DNA of 12,533 bases from Omnitrophica WOR_2 bacterium RIFCSPHIGHO2_02_FULL_52_10 (GTDB lineage: Bacteria; Omnitrophota; Gorgyraeia; Zapsychrales; Zapsychraceae). The stretch lies in assembly GCA_001805655.1 (NCBI GenBank), contig MHGR01000137.1:2287-14819 (forward strand), written 5' to 3'. The translations under genes were made by a program, and so were the position numbers. Shown piece after piece: positions 5,626 through 12,209 of the stretch. Within the stretch, counting starts at the first letter, position 1, and each line of letters begins with the position of its first letter. The notes below the pieces were generated by a model. That model had not been told where the DNA came from. It did no database searches and saw nothing but the letters and a program-made list of their open reading frames with translations.

Positions 5626-8049
5626 ATGATCAAACCGTTTAAAACTTATCAATTGCCCGATAACCTCGAAGACGAAATCAATGCCCTTGAGCAAAATGTG
5701 GAGCGCTTCAAGAGGGGGGAGATTTCGCTGGTCGAGTTCAAGGTGCAGCGCGTGCCGTTCGGCTGTTATGAACAGCGCAAGAAGGACACCTACATGGTCC
5801 GCATCCGCTGCGCCGGCTCCGTCGTGAAGCCGCAACAGCTGAAAAAGATCGCCGAGATTTCGAAAGTCCACGCGGCCAGCTATATCCACTTAACGACCCG
5901 CCAGGAGATCCAGCTGCACTATGTCCTGCTGGACAGCCTGATCCCCGTCATCCGGGAGTTGAAAACCGTCGGCCTTTCCCCGCGCGGCGGCGGAGGGAAC
6001 ACCATCCGGAATATCATGGCCCAGGAGGATGCCGGCATCGCCGCGGACGAGGCCTTTGATGTTTCTCCTTACGCGATCGCGTTAACGACGCGTTTCACCT
6101 CGGAACCGGATTCCTGGAACCTGCCGCGCAAATACAAGCACGCCTTTTCCGGGTCGGCGGAGGACCGCGGGTACGCGTCGATCCATGATGTGGGATTTAT
6201 CGCGAAAATCAAGGACGGGCAAAAGGGCTTTAAGGTGTACCTGGCCGGGGGCCTGGGCGCCAAGCCGCAGCTGGCTATCGTGGTCCACGATTTTATTCCC
6301 GAGTCGGAAGTGTATAATGTCGCCAAAGCGGCCAAAAATCTTTTTTATAAGAACGGCAACCGCAAAAATAAGCACGCGGCCCGCCTGCGCTTCGTGCTCA
6401 AGAAGCTCGGCGAAGTGGAATTCAAGAGGAAATATTTCGAGGAGCTGGAAGCGGTGCATAAAGAACATTATCCGCCGCTGGAAATCAGCGAGATCGATAA
6501 TGTGGCGGTCGATCCCGGCATTCCTGTAGACACGGTGGCCGACCGCAAGGATTTTGAATTATGGAAAAAGCGCTTTGTCCAGGAGCAGAAGCAGAAGGGG
6601 GCGTTTTGCGTCATCCTCCCGGCGCATTTGGGCCACGTGGATAACGACAATGCCATTGCCCTGGCCGACTTTTTGGCGCCGTTCGGCGAAAACACCCTCC
6701 GCATCCGCAAGGACCAGAACTTCCTGGTGCGCAATATCCCGGAGAAATATTTACCCAACGTCTATACCATGCTCAAGGCGCATTTCGAGAATTTCAACCA
6801 GCCGTTCATCATCGACAAGATCATCGCCTGCGCCGGCGCGTCTACCTGTCAGCTGGGGATTTGTCTCTCCCCGGGCGCGGCCACGGCCATCAAGCGCACG
6901 CTCGAGCACGTCGATTTTGACTTGGACGCGGCCAGCGACGCGCGCATCAATATTTCCGGCTGCCCGAATTCCTGCGGTCAGCACCACGTGGGGCACATCG
7001 GTTTTTACGGCAAGGTCAGCCGCAAGGGGGACAAAGTCATTCCGGCTTACAACGTCATGACCGGCGGCAAGGTCAAGGACGGCGAGACGGAGTTGGCGCA
7101 GCAAGTCGGTGAGATCGCCTCGAAAGACGTCCCGAACCTTGTGCGCGACGCGCTGAAAACCTATGTTGGGAAAAAGGCGAAATACCCCACGTTTGAGGAA
7201 TACACCCGCAGCGAAGAAGGCCGGGCCGACATCAAGGCGCTCTGCGCCACGTATAAAAAGGACAGCGATCTCGCGCAGGAATATTATTTCGACTGGGGCA
7301 CGGACAAGATCTTTTCGGTGGCCGAGCGCGGCAAGGGGGAGTGCTCCGCGGGCATCTTTGATCTCATCGAGAGCGACCTGGGGCATATCCAGAAGGCCCA
7401 GAAGCTCATCGAAGAGATCGAAACCAACGGCGGGGACGCCGGGCAGAAGGCCGGGCTTTTAAAGGACGTGGTCTTTTATTCTTCGCGCGTGCTGCTGGTT
7501 TCGCGGGCCCTGGAGCCGAAATCCGTCCAGGAAGCGTATAATTATTTCCGCGAGCATTTCATCAACACCGGTTTGGTCGAAAAGTCATTTGACGATCTGC
7601 TGAAGATCGCCGAGTCGGGCGATTTTAACGCCCTGATCGACAAAAAAGACCGGGTCTTTGCCTTGGCCACGCGCATGCAGCTGTTGTATGATGTCATGGA
7701 CCCGTCCTTTAATTTTCAGTTACCCGGCGGCGAAGTCATCACCGCGCCGGCGGATAAAGTGGGCATGACGGCTTCGGCCTCCGCGACAGCGGCAAAGACG
7801 GCCGTCCAGGACGCGGTTGCGGGGAAACCGGCGGCGGTCAAGGATTTCCGCGGCGTCGGCTGCCCGATGAACTTTGTCAAGACCAAGATCGAGCTGGCCA
7901 AGCTCAAACCCCACGACATCCTCGAGATCTATCTGGACGACGGCGCCCCCATCGAAAACGTCCCCGGCTCCGTCCGGGAAGAGGGGCACAAGGTCCTGGC
8001 GCAGAAAAAAGTCGGCGACCACTGGACCGTGTTGATCCAAAAGCAGTAA
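5626..8049 (+). CDS. sir: Siroheme sulfite reductase fused to a TusA-like domain
   Basis: This 807-residue cytoplasmic protein has two repeats of the nitrite/sulfite reductase fold (about 45-290 and 325-515). The 4Fe-4S/siroheme cysteines C402, C408, C446 and C450 appear as CAGASTC and SGCPNSC. Substrate- and heme-binding arginines are likely in HLTTRQEIQ (88-96) and GNTIRNI (124-130). SiR reduces sulfite to sulfide with six electrons from ferredoxin. A helical region I do not recognise (about 540-700) and an Ala-rich linker (about 712-737) lead to a TusA/SirA-like domain (738-805) with its cysteine C746 in GVGCPMNF and the stretch LDDGAPIENVPGS. This may receive or hand over reduced sulfur. 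Most assimilatory ferredoxin SiRs are well under 700 residues, so the fusion is notable. It lies next to hcyD with its own promoter. Sulfite is favoured over nitrite because of the sulfur-carrier neighbours. Confidence 0.93.
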   Translation: MIKPFKTYQLPDNLEDEINALEQNVERFKRGEISLVEFKVQRVPFGCYEQRKKDTYMVRIRCAGSVVKPQQLKKIAEISKVHAASYIHLTTRQEIQLHYVLLDSLIPVIRELKTVGLSPRGGGGNTIRNIMAQEDAGIAADEAFDVSPYAIALTTRFTSEPDSWNLPRKYKHAFSGSAEDRGYASIHDVGFIAKIKDGQKGFKVYLAGGLGAKPQLAIVVHDFIPESEVYNVAKAAKNLFYKNGNRKNKHAARLRFVLKKLGEVEFKRKYFEELEAVHKEHYPPLEISEIDNVAVDPGIPVDTVADRKDFELWKKRFVQEQKQKGAFCVILPAHLGHVDNDNAIALADFLAPFGENTLRIRKDQNFLVRNIPEKYLPNVYTMLKAHFENFNQPFIIDKIIACAGASTCQLGICLSPGAATAIKRTLEHVDFDLDAASDARINISGCPNSCGQHHVGHIGFYGKVSRKGDKVIPAYNVMTGGKVKDGETELAQQVGEIASKDVPNLVRDALKTYVGKKAKYPTFEEYTRSEEGRADIKALCATYKKDSDLAQEYYFDWGTDKIFSVAERGKGECSAGIFDLIESDLGHIQKAQKLIEEIETNGGDAGQKAGLLKDVVFYSSRVLLVSRALEPKSVQEAYNYFREHFINTGLVEKSFDDLLKIAESGDFNALIDKKDRVFALATRMQLLYDVMDPSFNFQLPGGEVITAPADKVGMTASASATAAKTAVQDAVAGKPAAVKDFRGVGCPMNFVKTKIELAKLKPHDILEIYLDDGAPIENVPGSVREEGHKVLAQKKVGDHWTVLIQKQ

Positions 8050-8059
8050 TCCAATATCA

Positions 8060-8090
8060 ACCCACATCAACTTCGTAGGTTGATGTGGGT
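8060..8090 (+). terminator. Terminator-like hairpin after sir
   Basis: A perfect 12-bp stem, ACCCACATCAAC (8060-8071) with GTTGATGTGGGT (8079-8090), and a 7-base loop begin 11 bp after the sir stop. The following sequence is only modestly T-rich, so it may act as an mRNA-end stabiliser rather than a strong intrinsic terminator. Confidence 0.6.
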
Positions 8091-8187
8091 CATTTCATCC
8101 CCCCACAGTAGCCCTCTCAATAACCTTATCCCTTGTGTACGCCCTTTTTCACCGGTCCCTGTTTAGGAGTACCTCAATTATTTATTT

Positions 8188-8216
8188 TTGGCAGGGGGAT
8201 AATAGCATGATATACT
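8188..8216 (+). promoter_or_regulatory. Sigma70-like promoter of the riboswitch-pilin operon
   Basis: TTGGCA (8188-8193), a 17-bp spacer and TATACT (8211-8216) with TGA immediately before it. The start near 8223 is directly in front of the riboswitch. The 97 bases between the sir terminator hairpin and this promoter hold nothing else I recognise. Confidence 0.65.
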
Positions 8217-8225
8217 TAATACAGG

Positions 8226-8421
8226 ATATCTGTGTACAATGGTAAACCATTCGAAAGAATGGGGCACAAAGCTATCCCGGTTTCCGACTTTTGGAGGCTC
8301 CGACACTCATGTTTCGCATGAGGTCGGAGTGCCGACCGAAGTGTCGGCATCGGGACTCCGAGTGAAGCGTCGGAGTTAGGGCCCTCGGCCGGTCGCCAGG
8401 GCAGCCAGCTGCCGCAGAAAA
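8226..8421 (+). ncRNA. Cyclic-di-GMP-I (GEMM-I) riboswitch with expanded P3
   Basis: The segment GGTAAACC, a CCATTC-GAAA-GAATGG hairpin (8247-8262, GNRA tetraloop), then GGGCACAAAGC matches the conserved core of the GEMM-I aptamer (GGCAAACC, tetraloop hairpin, GGACGCAAAGC). The 3' core appears as GGCAGCCAGCTGCC (8400-8413). A short P1 can form between TCTGTG (8229-8234) and CGCAGA (8413-8418), with C8413 also adjoining the 3' core. P3 can pair CCGG (8277-8280) with CCGG (8389-8392) and CCGA (8284-8287) with TCGG (8385-8388). P3 normally holds a few tens of bases; here about 125 bases separate the conserved cores, mostly a triple-hairpin repeat. The family binds c-di-GMP and often controls motility and pilus genes, which fits the pilin operon 150 bp downstream. 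Class assignment is strong; continued function is uncertain. Confidence 0.82.
8298..8376. repeat. Triple-hairpin palindromic repeat inside the riboswitch P3
   Basis: Three hairpins lie in tandem. The first is CTCCGAC plus CTCATG paired with CATGAG plus GTCGGAG (8298-8329). The second is TGCCGAC with GTCGGCA (8330-8349). The third is ACTCCGA with TCGGAGT (8355-8361 and 8370-8376). They share CCGAC/GTCGG words, as expected for a dispersed REP-like element rather than riboswitch sequence. Confidence 0.7.
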
Positions 8422-8442
8422 GGGACAGTGGTTTTCTTTGCG

Positions 8443-8476
8443 CCTATTCTTCGAATGAGGAATAGGATTTTTTTTT
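8443..8476 (+). terminator. Intrinsic terminator in the pilin operon leader
   Basis: The 7-bp stem CCTATTC (8443-8449) with GAATAGG (8460-8466) is followed by nine T (8468-8476). It lies 20-30 bp after the aptamer and before the first pilin gene, so it is the likely expression platform: c-di-GMP would alter read-through. No clean antiterminator pairing with the aptamer was identified by eye. Confidence 0.7.
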
Positions 8477-8477
8477 G

Positions 8478-8536
8478 ATCCGCCTTCGGCGGATTTCGCC
8501 GAAGAATTAAAAGATACCACGGGTGTGAACCCGTGG
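8478..8536. repeat. Overlapping hairpins before the first pilin gene
   Basis: ATCCGCC/GGCGGAT (8478-8494) and CTTCGGCG/CGCCGAAG (8484-8504) share bases and exclude each other. A separate perfect 8-bp hairpin, CCACGGGT/ACCCGTGG (8517-8536) with a GTGA loop, lies 27 bp before the pilin start. They may be repeat-derived or part of the regulatory leader. Confidence 0.55.
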
Positions 8537-8563
8537 AGCTTCATCAGCAACCGTAGAGACTGG

Positions 8564-9028
8564 ATGAACATGAAAAAACACAGGGTTCATGGGAAAAGGG
8601 GTTTCACGTTCGTAGAATTATTGACCGTTACGGCGATTCTTGTATTCCTCTTTGCGGGGGCGGTGGTGGCCTTTTTTCGCAGTATTCAATTGGCGGAAAT
8701 ATCGCGCAATTCCTCGGCGGCCCTTTTAGTTTTAAAAAATCGCATGGTGCAGATAAGGGACAACCCGTTCAATCAGATCTTTGCGACCTTCAATAACGCG
8801 ACGTTCTCAACGGCAGGTTTAAACGGTATCGGCGTAAGTTATGTGGATAACACCAACCCGAACCTTTACCAGGTCACAATCGCCTTTTGCTGGCAGGAAA
8901 AGAACGGCAGGGTGTTCGGCGAAGATCTCAATCTTGACGGCCAGTTAAACGCCGGTGAAGATCAAAACGGCAATGGTTTTATCGATTCGCCCGTTGAGAT
9001 CACAAGCCTCATCTACAATGGCGGGTGA
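8564..9028 (+). CDS. Type IV minor pilin, PilV/PilE-like
   Basis: This protein of about 154 residues has a short basic leader and a class III prepilin signal, KRG|FTFVELL, with the cleavage glycine followed by Phe and the conserved Glu at +5, then a hydrophobic helix (TAILVFLFAGAVVAFF). It would be processed by PilD and assembled into or primed into a type IV pilus in the inner membrane. The C-terminal half holds an Asp/Asn-rich segment, DLNLDGQLNAGEDQNGNGFID, that resembles dockerin or EF-hand calcium loops, often seen in minor pilins. ATG 8564 and ATG 8570 are both possible; the ribosome site is weak, and the GTG at 8525 lies in a hairpin and was rejected. It is the first gene of a riboswitch-led operon and ends 1 bp before the next start. 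Exact pilin subtype is not certain. Confidence 0.82.
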   Translation: MNMKKHRVHGKRGFTFVELLTVTAILVFLFAGAVVAFFRSIQLAEISRNSSAALLVLKNRMVQIRDNPFNQIFATFNNATFSTAGLNGIGVSYVDNTNPNLYQVTIAFCWQEKNGRVFGEDLNLDGQLNAGEDQNGNGFIDSPVEITSLIYNGG

Positions 9029-9029
9029 T

Positions 9030-9815
9030 ATGCAGATCAGAGGGAATAGAGGGTTTACGTTGATTGAGGCGCTGATGGTTATGGGGATTTTTTCCGTGAT
9101 CATGGGGGCGACCTATTTTGTCCTATTTTCCGGCAAATCCGTCTGGGCGACACTGGATGTGCAGATTCAATTACAGGAAAATTTACGGAACACGATCGGG
9201 AGGGTTTCAAAGGAATTAAAGGAAACAGGGGCCGACGGTAACGGCGTTATGCAATTGAGCATAAGCGATGGGACAGGAGTCAATAATTCGGACGTCATAA
9301 GATTTTCGATTCCCGTATGCGTCTGCAGCAATATTGTCATTGACGCAAACGGGAACGTGGCTCACTGGGGAGCTCCCCTGGCCTGGGGGAAATTAAGCTG
9401 TATCACGGATGTCAATACCATCATTGCGGATTCGGAAGGAAAGGCGGATATTTGCCACCTTCCTCCCGGTAACCCTGAAAATACGCAAGATTTGAGCGTC
9501 GCCCTTAGCGCGGTAAGCGCCCATTTGGCGCACGGCGATTGGGTGGGGACATGCGCTCCCTGCACAACGGACAATAATAAGTTCATTGAATACCGTTTAA
9601 ACGCGGCCAACCAATTGGTCCGGCGGATCTTGAATAGTAACACGGTTCTTGTCAGGGAAGATGTGTTTGCCCTAGGCATTGCTGATTTTCAGGCCAGTTT
9701 AAACGCGGCTCAGGACGTGGTTACGATCGTCGTGACGGCGTCCCGCAACACGATTTTCAACAGGCCGATGTCCAGGACAATCAGCATGGATGTATTTTTA
9801 AGGAATAAAGGATGA
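9030..9815 (+). CDS. Prepilin-type PilW-like minor pilin with CHxPPGNP module
   Basis: This 261-residue protein starts MQIRGNRG|FTLIEAL, a class III prepilin site (cleavage after G8, Glu at +5), followed by a membrane helix to about residue 34. Size and position between a PilV-like and a PilX-like gene suggest PilW. Residues 140-175 contain ICHLPPGNP and, after a spacer, AVSAHLAHGDWVGTC. This cysteine/histidine module recurs in many secreted or surface proteins of diverse bacteria, function unknown to me; two further Cys (97, 99) and C124, C178 surround it. ATG 9030 lies right after the previous stop (TGA at 9026-9028), with GGCGGG upstream. An in-frame ATG at 9018 is possible; one at 8955 would overlap the previous gene and was not used. 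The gene ends 5 bp before the PilX-like gene, so they are one operon. Confidence 0.82.
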   Translation: MQIRGNRGFTLIEALMVMGIFSVIMGATYFVLFSGKSVWATLDVQIQLQENLRNTIGRVSKELKETGADGNGVMQLSISDGTGVNNSDVIRFSIPVCVCSNIVIDANGNVAHWGAPLAWGKLSCITDVNTIIADSEGKADICHLPPGNPENTQDLSVALSAVSAHLAHGDWVGTCAPCTTDNNKFIEYRLNAANQLVRRILNSNTVLVREDVFALGIADFQASLNAAQDVVTIVVTASRNTIFNRPMSRTISMDVFLRNKG

Positions 9816-9819
9816 TGCT

Positions 9820-11523
9820 ATGATCACAAACATACGCAATGAGCGCGGCGTTGCGCTGATGATCGGCCTCACGCTTATCGTTGTGCTGGTGCCTCTCACA
9901 GGGATCATTGTTTTAAGGACTGTCAGAGAGAGCGTGATGGTAAAAAAAGAACGGGATACGTCCAGGGCATTTTTTATCGCTGAGTCAGGCGCGCTGGCCG
10001 GATTAGACAAGCTGGACGGCCTTATTAATACGGACATGGACAATACGCTCAATGCCATGAGCCCCACGACCGTTATCAGCACCGCGTTGACCCATTTAGA
10101 TGACGGAGTGCAGTTTTTACTGCTAACGGTAAAAGAGAATGGTGTGGCCCAATTGACGTTGAATGAAACGCAGGCCGAATATGCGGGCAATAATACCAAT
10201 TTTGGCGATGGGGCGTATCAGTTTAAAATCCTTTTGAGGGAGAAATCCGACCCGGTCACGATCAACTCTGACACATGGGATTTCCCTTATAACTTTCAAG
10301 TCACGTCCATGGGGGTTTTTAACGGCATTGTCAGCAGAATATTGTTGAGCGGGGACTTCACGGCCCGCGTGCAGAGGGACAGTTTCGCCCGGTACGCCCT
10401 TTTTACAAACCAGCAGACGCTGGCGGACGGCACGACCAATGTATGGTTTACGGGCAATACCAATTTTGCCGGCCCCATTCATACCAACGGGCGATACAAT
10501 ATTTACGGCAATCCCAGCGGGACATTCGAAGGCATTGTTACTCAACAAGAACAGTCGGCCAGATTCTACAATAATGGCTCATCGATACTGCTGGACGCGG
10601 ATTTTAACGGGACCAGAGACGTCCCCACCTTTCATGAGGGATTTGACAGAGGGGTTGATGCCATTGCCCTTTCTTCCGAAGTTCAAAAGCAAGATCTGAT
10701 CGATCAGGCGAAAGGCGGAGAAGCATTTCCGGGCAACGGCATCTTTGTCGCCAACAACGGCACAACATTGACGGGAGGCATTTACGTCAACGGGGACAGC
10801 ACGATCAACATGTCGGTGGATGCCAACAATAATGCCGTATATTCCATCACGCAGGGGGGGACGACTAAGATCATCACTGTTGACCAAATCAATAATCAGA
10901 CAACGGTGGATGCCGGGGGGGGCGGGAGCACGGTCTACCAAAGCGTTCCTGATGGGATCGATAACATGGGGTCGATCATATTTGTCGACGGGAATGTGAC
11001 CAGTTTAAACGGGACCGTTCAGGGAAATACGGAATTAACCATTTCCAGCGAGAATGATATTGTTATCGCGGATCATGTCCGGTATGCCGACTATGCCGCC
11101 GCCATAGCCAGCCCGGGAGATCCCGGCTATGTCCCTCCTAACGCGGAAGAGGCCGTGAATTTATTGGGGATCGTCGCGTGGAACGGCGATGTTCGTGTCG
11201 GGACATCCGCCCCTGACGACGTGAATATTCACGGGACGATATTGGCGCAAGGCGGAGTTTTCCGGGTTGATAATTATAATAATATCGGCACGGGCCCAAG
11301 GGGAACGGCGACCTTACTGGGGGGCGCCATAACGGATAATTACGGGGCCTTCGGATTATTTAACGGATCGAGCGGAACATACCTCTCAGGTTATGGGCGC
11401 AATTTTGTTTATGACACACGGATGCAGGGAGGCAAAACACCTCCTTATTTTCCTACTTTGAGCGCTTTTATAGGGTTTTCAAATGATATAAAAGATAAAA
11501 TCGTCTGGCAGGTGGGAGGATAA
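9820..11523 (+). CDS. Large PilX-like pilus assembly protein
   Basis: This 567-residue protein begins RGVALMIGLTLIVVLVPLTG (residues 9-28), a hydrophobic helix, then TSRAFFIAESGALAGLDKL, matching the PilX N-terminal signature (small pilin-like protein with AxxAxxAGl-type segment, no Glu+5 prepilin motif). The rest is a long beta-rich, Asn/Gly-rich region with GPIHTNGRYNIYGNPSGTF (about 224-242), resembling the DUF4900-type domain that follows PilX_N in several phyla, a Gly-rich break (DAGGGGS), and an aromatic C-terminus with TPPYFPTLSAF and KIVWQVGG. Pseudomonas PilX is near 195 residues, so this is much larger and probably surface-exposed. AAGG at 9808-9811 serves ATG 9820. It lies in one operon with the two pilins and the following small gene (TAATG junction). 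Confidence 0.8.
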   Translation: MITNIRNERGVALMIGLTLIVVLVPLTGIIVLRTVRESVMVKKERDTSRAFFIAESGALAGLDKLDGLINTDMDNTLNAMSPTTVISTALTHLDDGVQFLLLTVKENGVAQLTLNETQAEYAGNNTNFGDGAYQFKILLREKSDPVTINSDTWDFPYNFQVTSMGVFNGIVSRILLSGDFTARVQRDSFARYALFTNQQTLADGTTNVWFTGNTNFAGPIHTNGRYNIYGNPSGTFEGIVTQQEQSARFYNNGSSILLDADFNGTRDVPTFHEGFDRGVDAIALSSEVQKQDLIDQAKGGEAFPGNGIFVANNGTTLTGGIYVNGDSTINMSVDANNNAVYSITQGGTTKIITVDQINNQTTVDAGGGGSTVYQSVPDGIDNMGSIIFVDGNVTSLNGTVQGNTELTISSENDIVIADHVRYADYAAAIASPGDPGYVPPNAEEAVNLLGIVAWNGDVRVGTSAPDDVNIHGTILAQGGVFRVDNYNNIGTGPRGTATLLGGAITDNYGAFGLFNGSSGTYLSGYGRNFVYDTRMQGGKTPPYFPTLSAFIGFSNDIKDKIVWQVGG

Positions 11524-11525
11524 TG

Positions 11526-11846
11526 ATGAGGAGTTATAAAAAGCTTGGCATAATAACGTTGATTATTTTCATTTTGCTCGCGTTCGCCGTATATAAAGTA
11601 AACGCCTTGATCCTCAAACAACTCGAACAAGTAGGAACTGTAGAGACACCGGTTTTTGAACCGCCTAGCCAGGGGAATGAGGAGGAGTTAGAACGCGTCT
11701 ATAAAGCGATCGAAGGGATAGTGATCGAAGGTCAGTCACCCCCCGCCGTCATAAAAGAAAAACCGCCGTCCGCCGCCATCCAAAGCCGAAAAAAGGAGGG
11801 GGCTATTTATGAGCCGTCCTCCAACGATCCTATTTTAATTCAATAG
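11526..11846 (+). CDS. Small single-pass membrane protein of the pilin operon
   Basis: I do not recognise this 106-residue protein. It starts MRSYKKLG, a basic N-terminus, then a hydrophobic helix of about 20 residues (IITLIIFILLAFAVYKV), followed by a charged, proline-rich tail (VETPVFEPPSQ, KEKPPSAAIQSRKKE) predicted to be periplasmic. That is the layout of an inner-membrane anchored accessory or assembly protein. GGGAGGA at 11514-11520 is well spaced for ATG 11526; the alternative ATG 11523 overlaps the PilX-like stop (TAATG) and would add one Met. It is the last gene of the operon: a repeat element begins within a few bases after its stop. Confidence 0.65.
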   Translation: MRSYKKLGIITLIIFILLAFAVYKVNALILKQLEQVGTVETPVFEPPSQGNEEELERVYKAIEGIVIEGQSPPAVIKEKPPSAAIQSRKKEGAIYEPSSNDPILIQ

Positions 11847-11850
11847 AGCT

Positions 11851-11979
11851 CATTTCATAACCCAAATGGCCATAACCCGGATTGTCATTCCCGCGAAAGC
11901 GGGAATCCATACCGACGGTAGTTCCAGTCTGGATCCCCGCTTAAAGCATGCGGGGATGACAAAAAGAGGTTATGAAATG
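11851..11979. mobile_element. MITE-like element with 12-bp terminal inverted repeats
   Basis: CATTTCATAACC (11851-11862) and GGTTATGAAATG (11968-11979) are perfect inverted ends. The interior holds two palindromes of a type widespread in bacteria: GTCATTCCCGCG with CGGGAAT, and GGATCCCCGC with GCGGGGATGAC. At 129 bp with no coding capacity, it fits a non-autonomous miniature element and may also act as the operon's transcript end. Confidence 0.6.
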
Positions 11980-12000
11980 GCTTCTAATTAGTAATCCTTG

Positions 12001-12038
12001 TTGTAGGGACACATTGTGCTGTCTCTACGTCCCTACAA
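12001..12038. repeat. 10-bp inverted repeat (TTGTAGGGAC / GTCCCTACAA)
   Basis: TTGTAGGGAC (12001-12010) and GTCCCTACAA (12029-12038) are perfect inverted copies around an 18-base loop that itself contains GTCTCTAC, a near copy of the right arm. It resembles GTAGGGAC-type dispersed palindromes. Confidence 0.55.
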
Positions 12039-12068
12039 ATAGAACATTCGCCATAATGGGGGCCGGTA

Positions 12069-12077
12069 TGATATAAT
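12069..12077 (+). promoter_or_regulatory. Possible extended -10 promoter
   Basis: TGATATAAT gives a perfect TATAAT (12072-12077) with a TGA upstream, but no good -35. It points toward the repeats and the DUF1016 gene 240 bp downstream. Confidence 0.35.
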
Positions 12078-12083
12078 CGATTC

Positions 12084-12146
12084 ATTTCTTACACTTATGG
12101 AGCCTGTCTGCCGAAAGGCAGGCGCAGCGACATAAGTGTTAGAAAT
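12084..12146. repeat. Long hairpin repeat with inner GAAA tetraloop
   Basis: Sixteen-base arms (12084-12099 and 12131-12146) pair with one mismatch. An inner CTGCC-GAAA-GGCAG hairpin lies at 12108-12121. The bases next to the arms are TTATGGAGC on the left and AGCGACATAA on the right. Confidence 0.6.
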
Positions 12147-12171
12147 AATCGCCCCGCGACCGACGAATGTT

Positions 12172-12209
12172 CAAGTTATGGAGCGAATGAAATGAGCGAA
12201 CATAACTTG
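12172..12209. repeat. Second hairpin repeat of the TTATGGAGC type
   Basis: CAAGTTATG (12172-12180) and CATAACTTG (12201-12209) are perfect inverted arms around a 20-base loop. It shares TTATGGAGC (12176-12184) and AGCGA plus CATAA (12195-12205) with the preceding hairpin. CGCGAC (12155-12160) and GTCGCG (12219-12224) can form an outer stem. The remaining bases to 12315 hold no gene I can support. Confidence 0.55.

Noticed and set aside
6751..7386. 211-residue minus-strand frame opposite sir
   Set aside because: It is a shadow of the strongly supported sulfite reductase.
8525..8563. GTG start for the first pilin
   Set aside because: It lies in the loop of a perfect hairpin and adds residues before the normal short prepilin leader.
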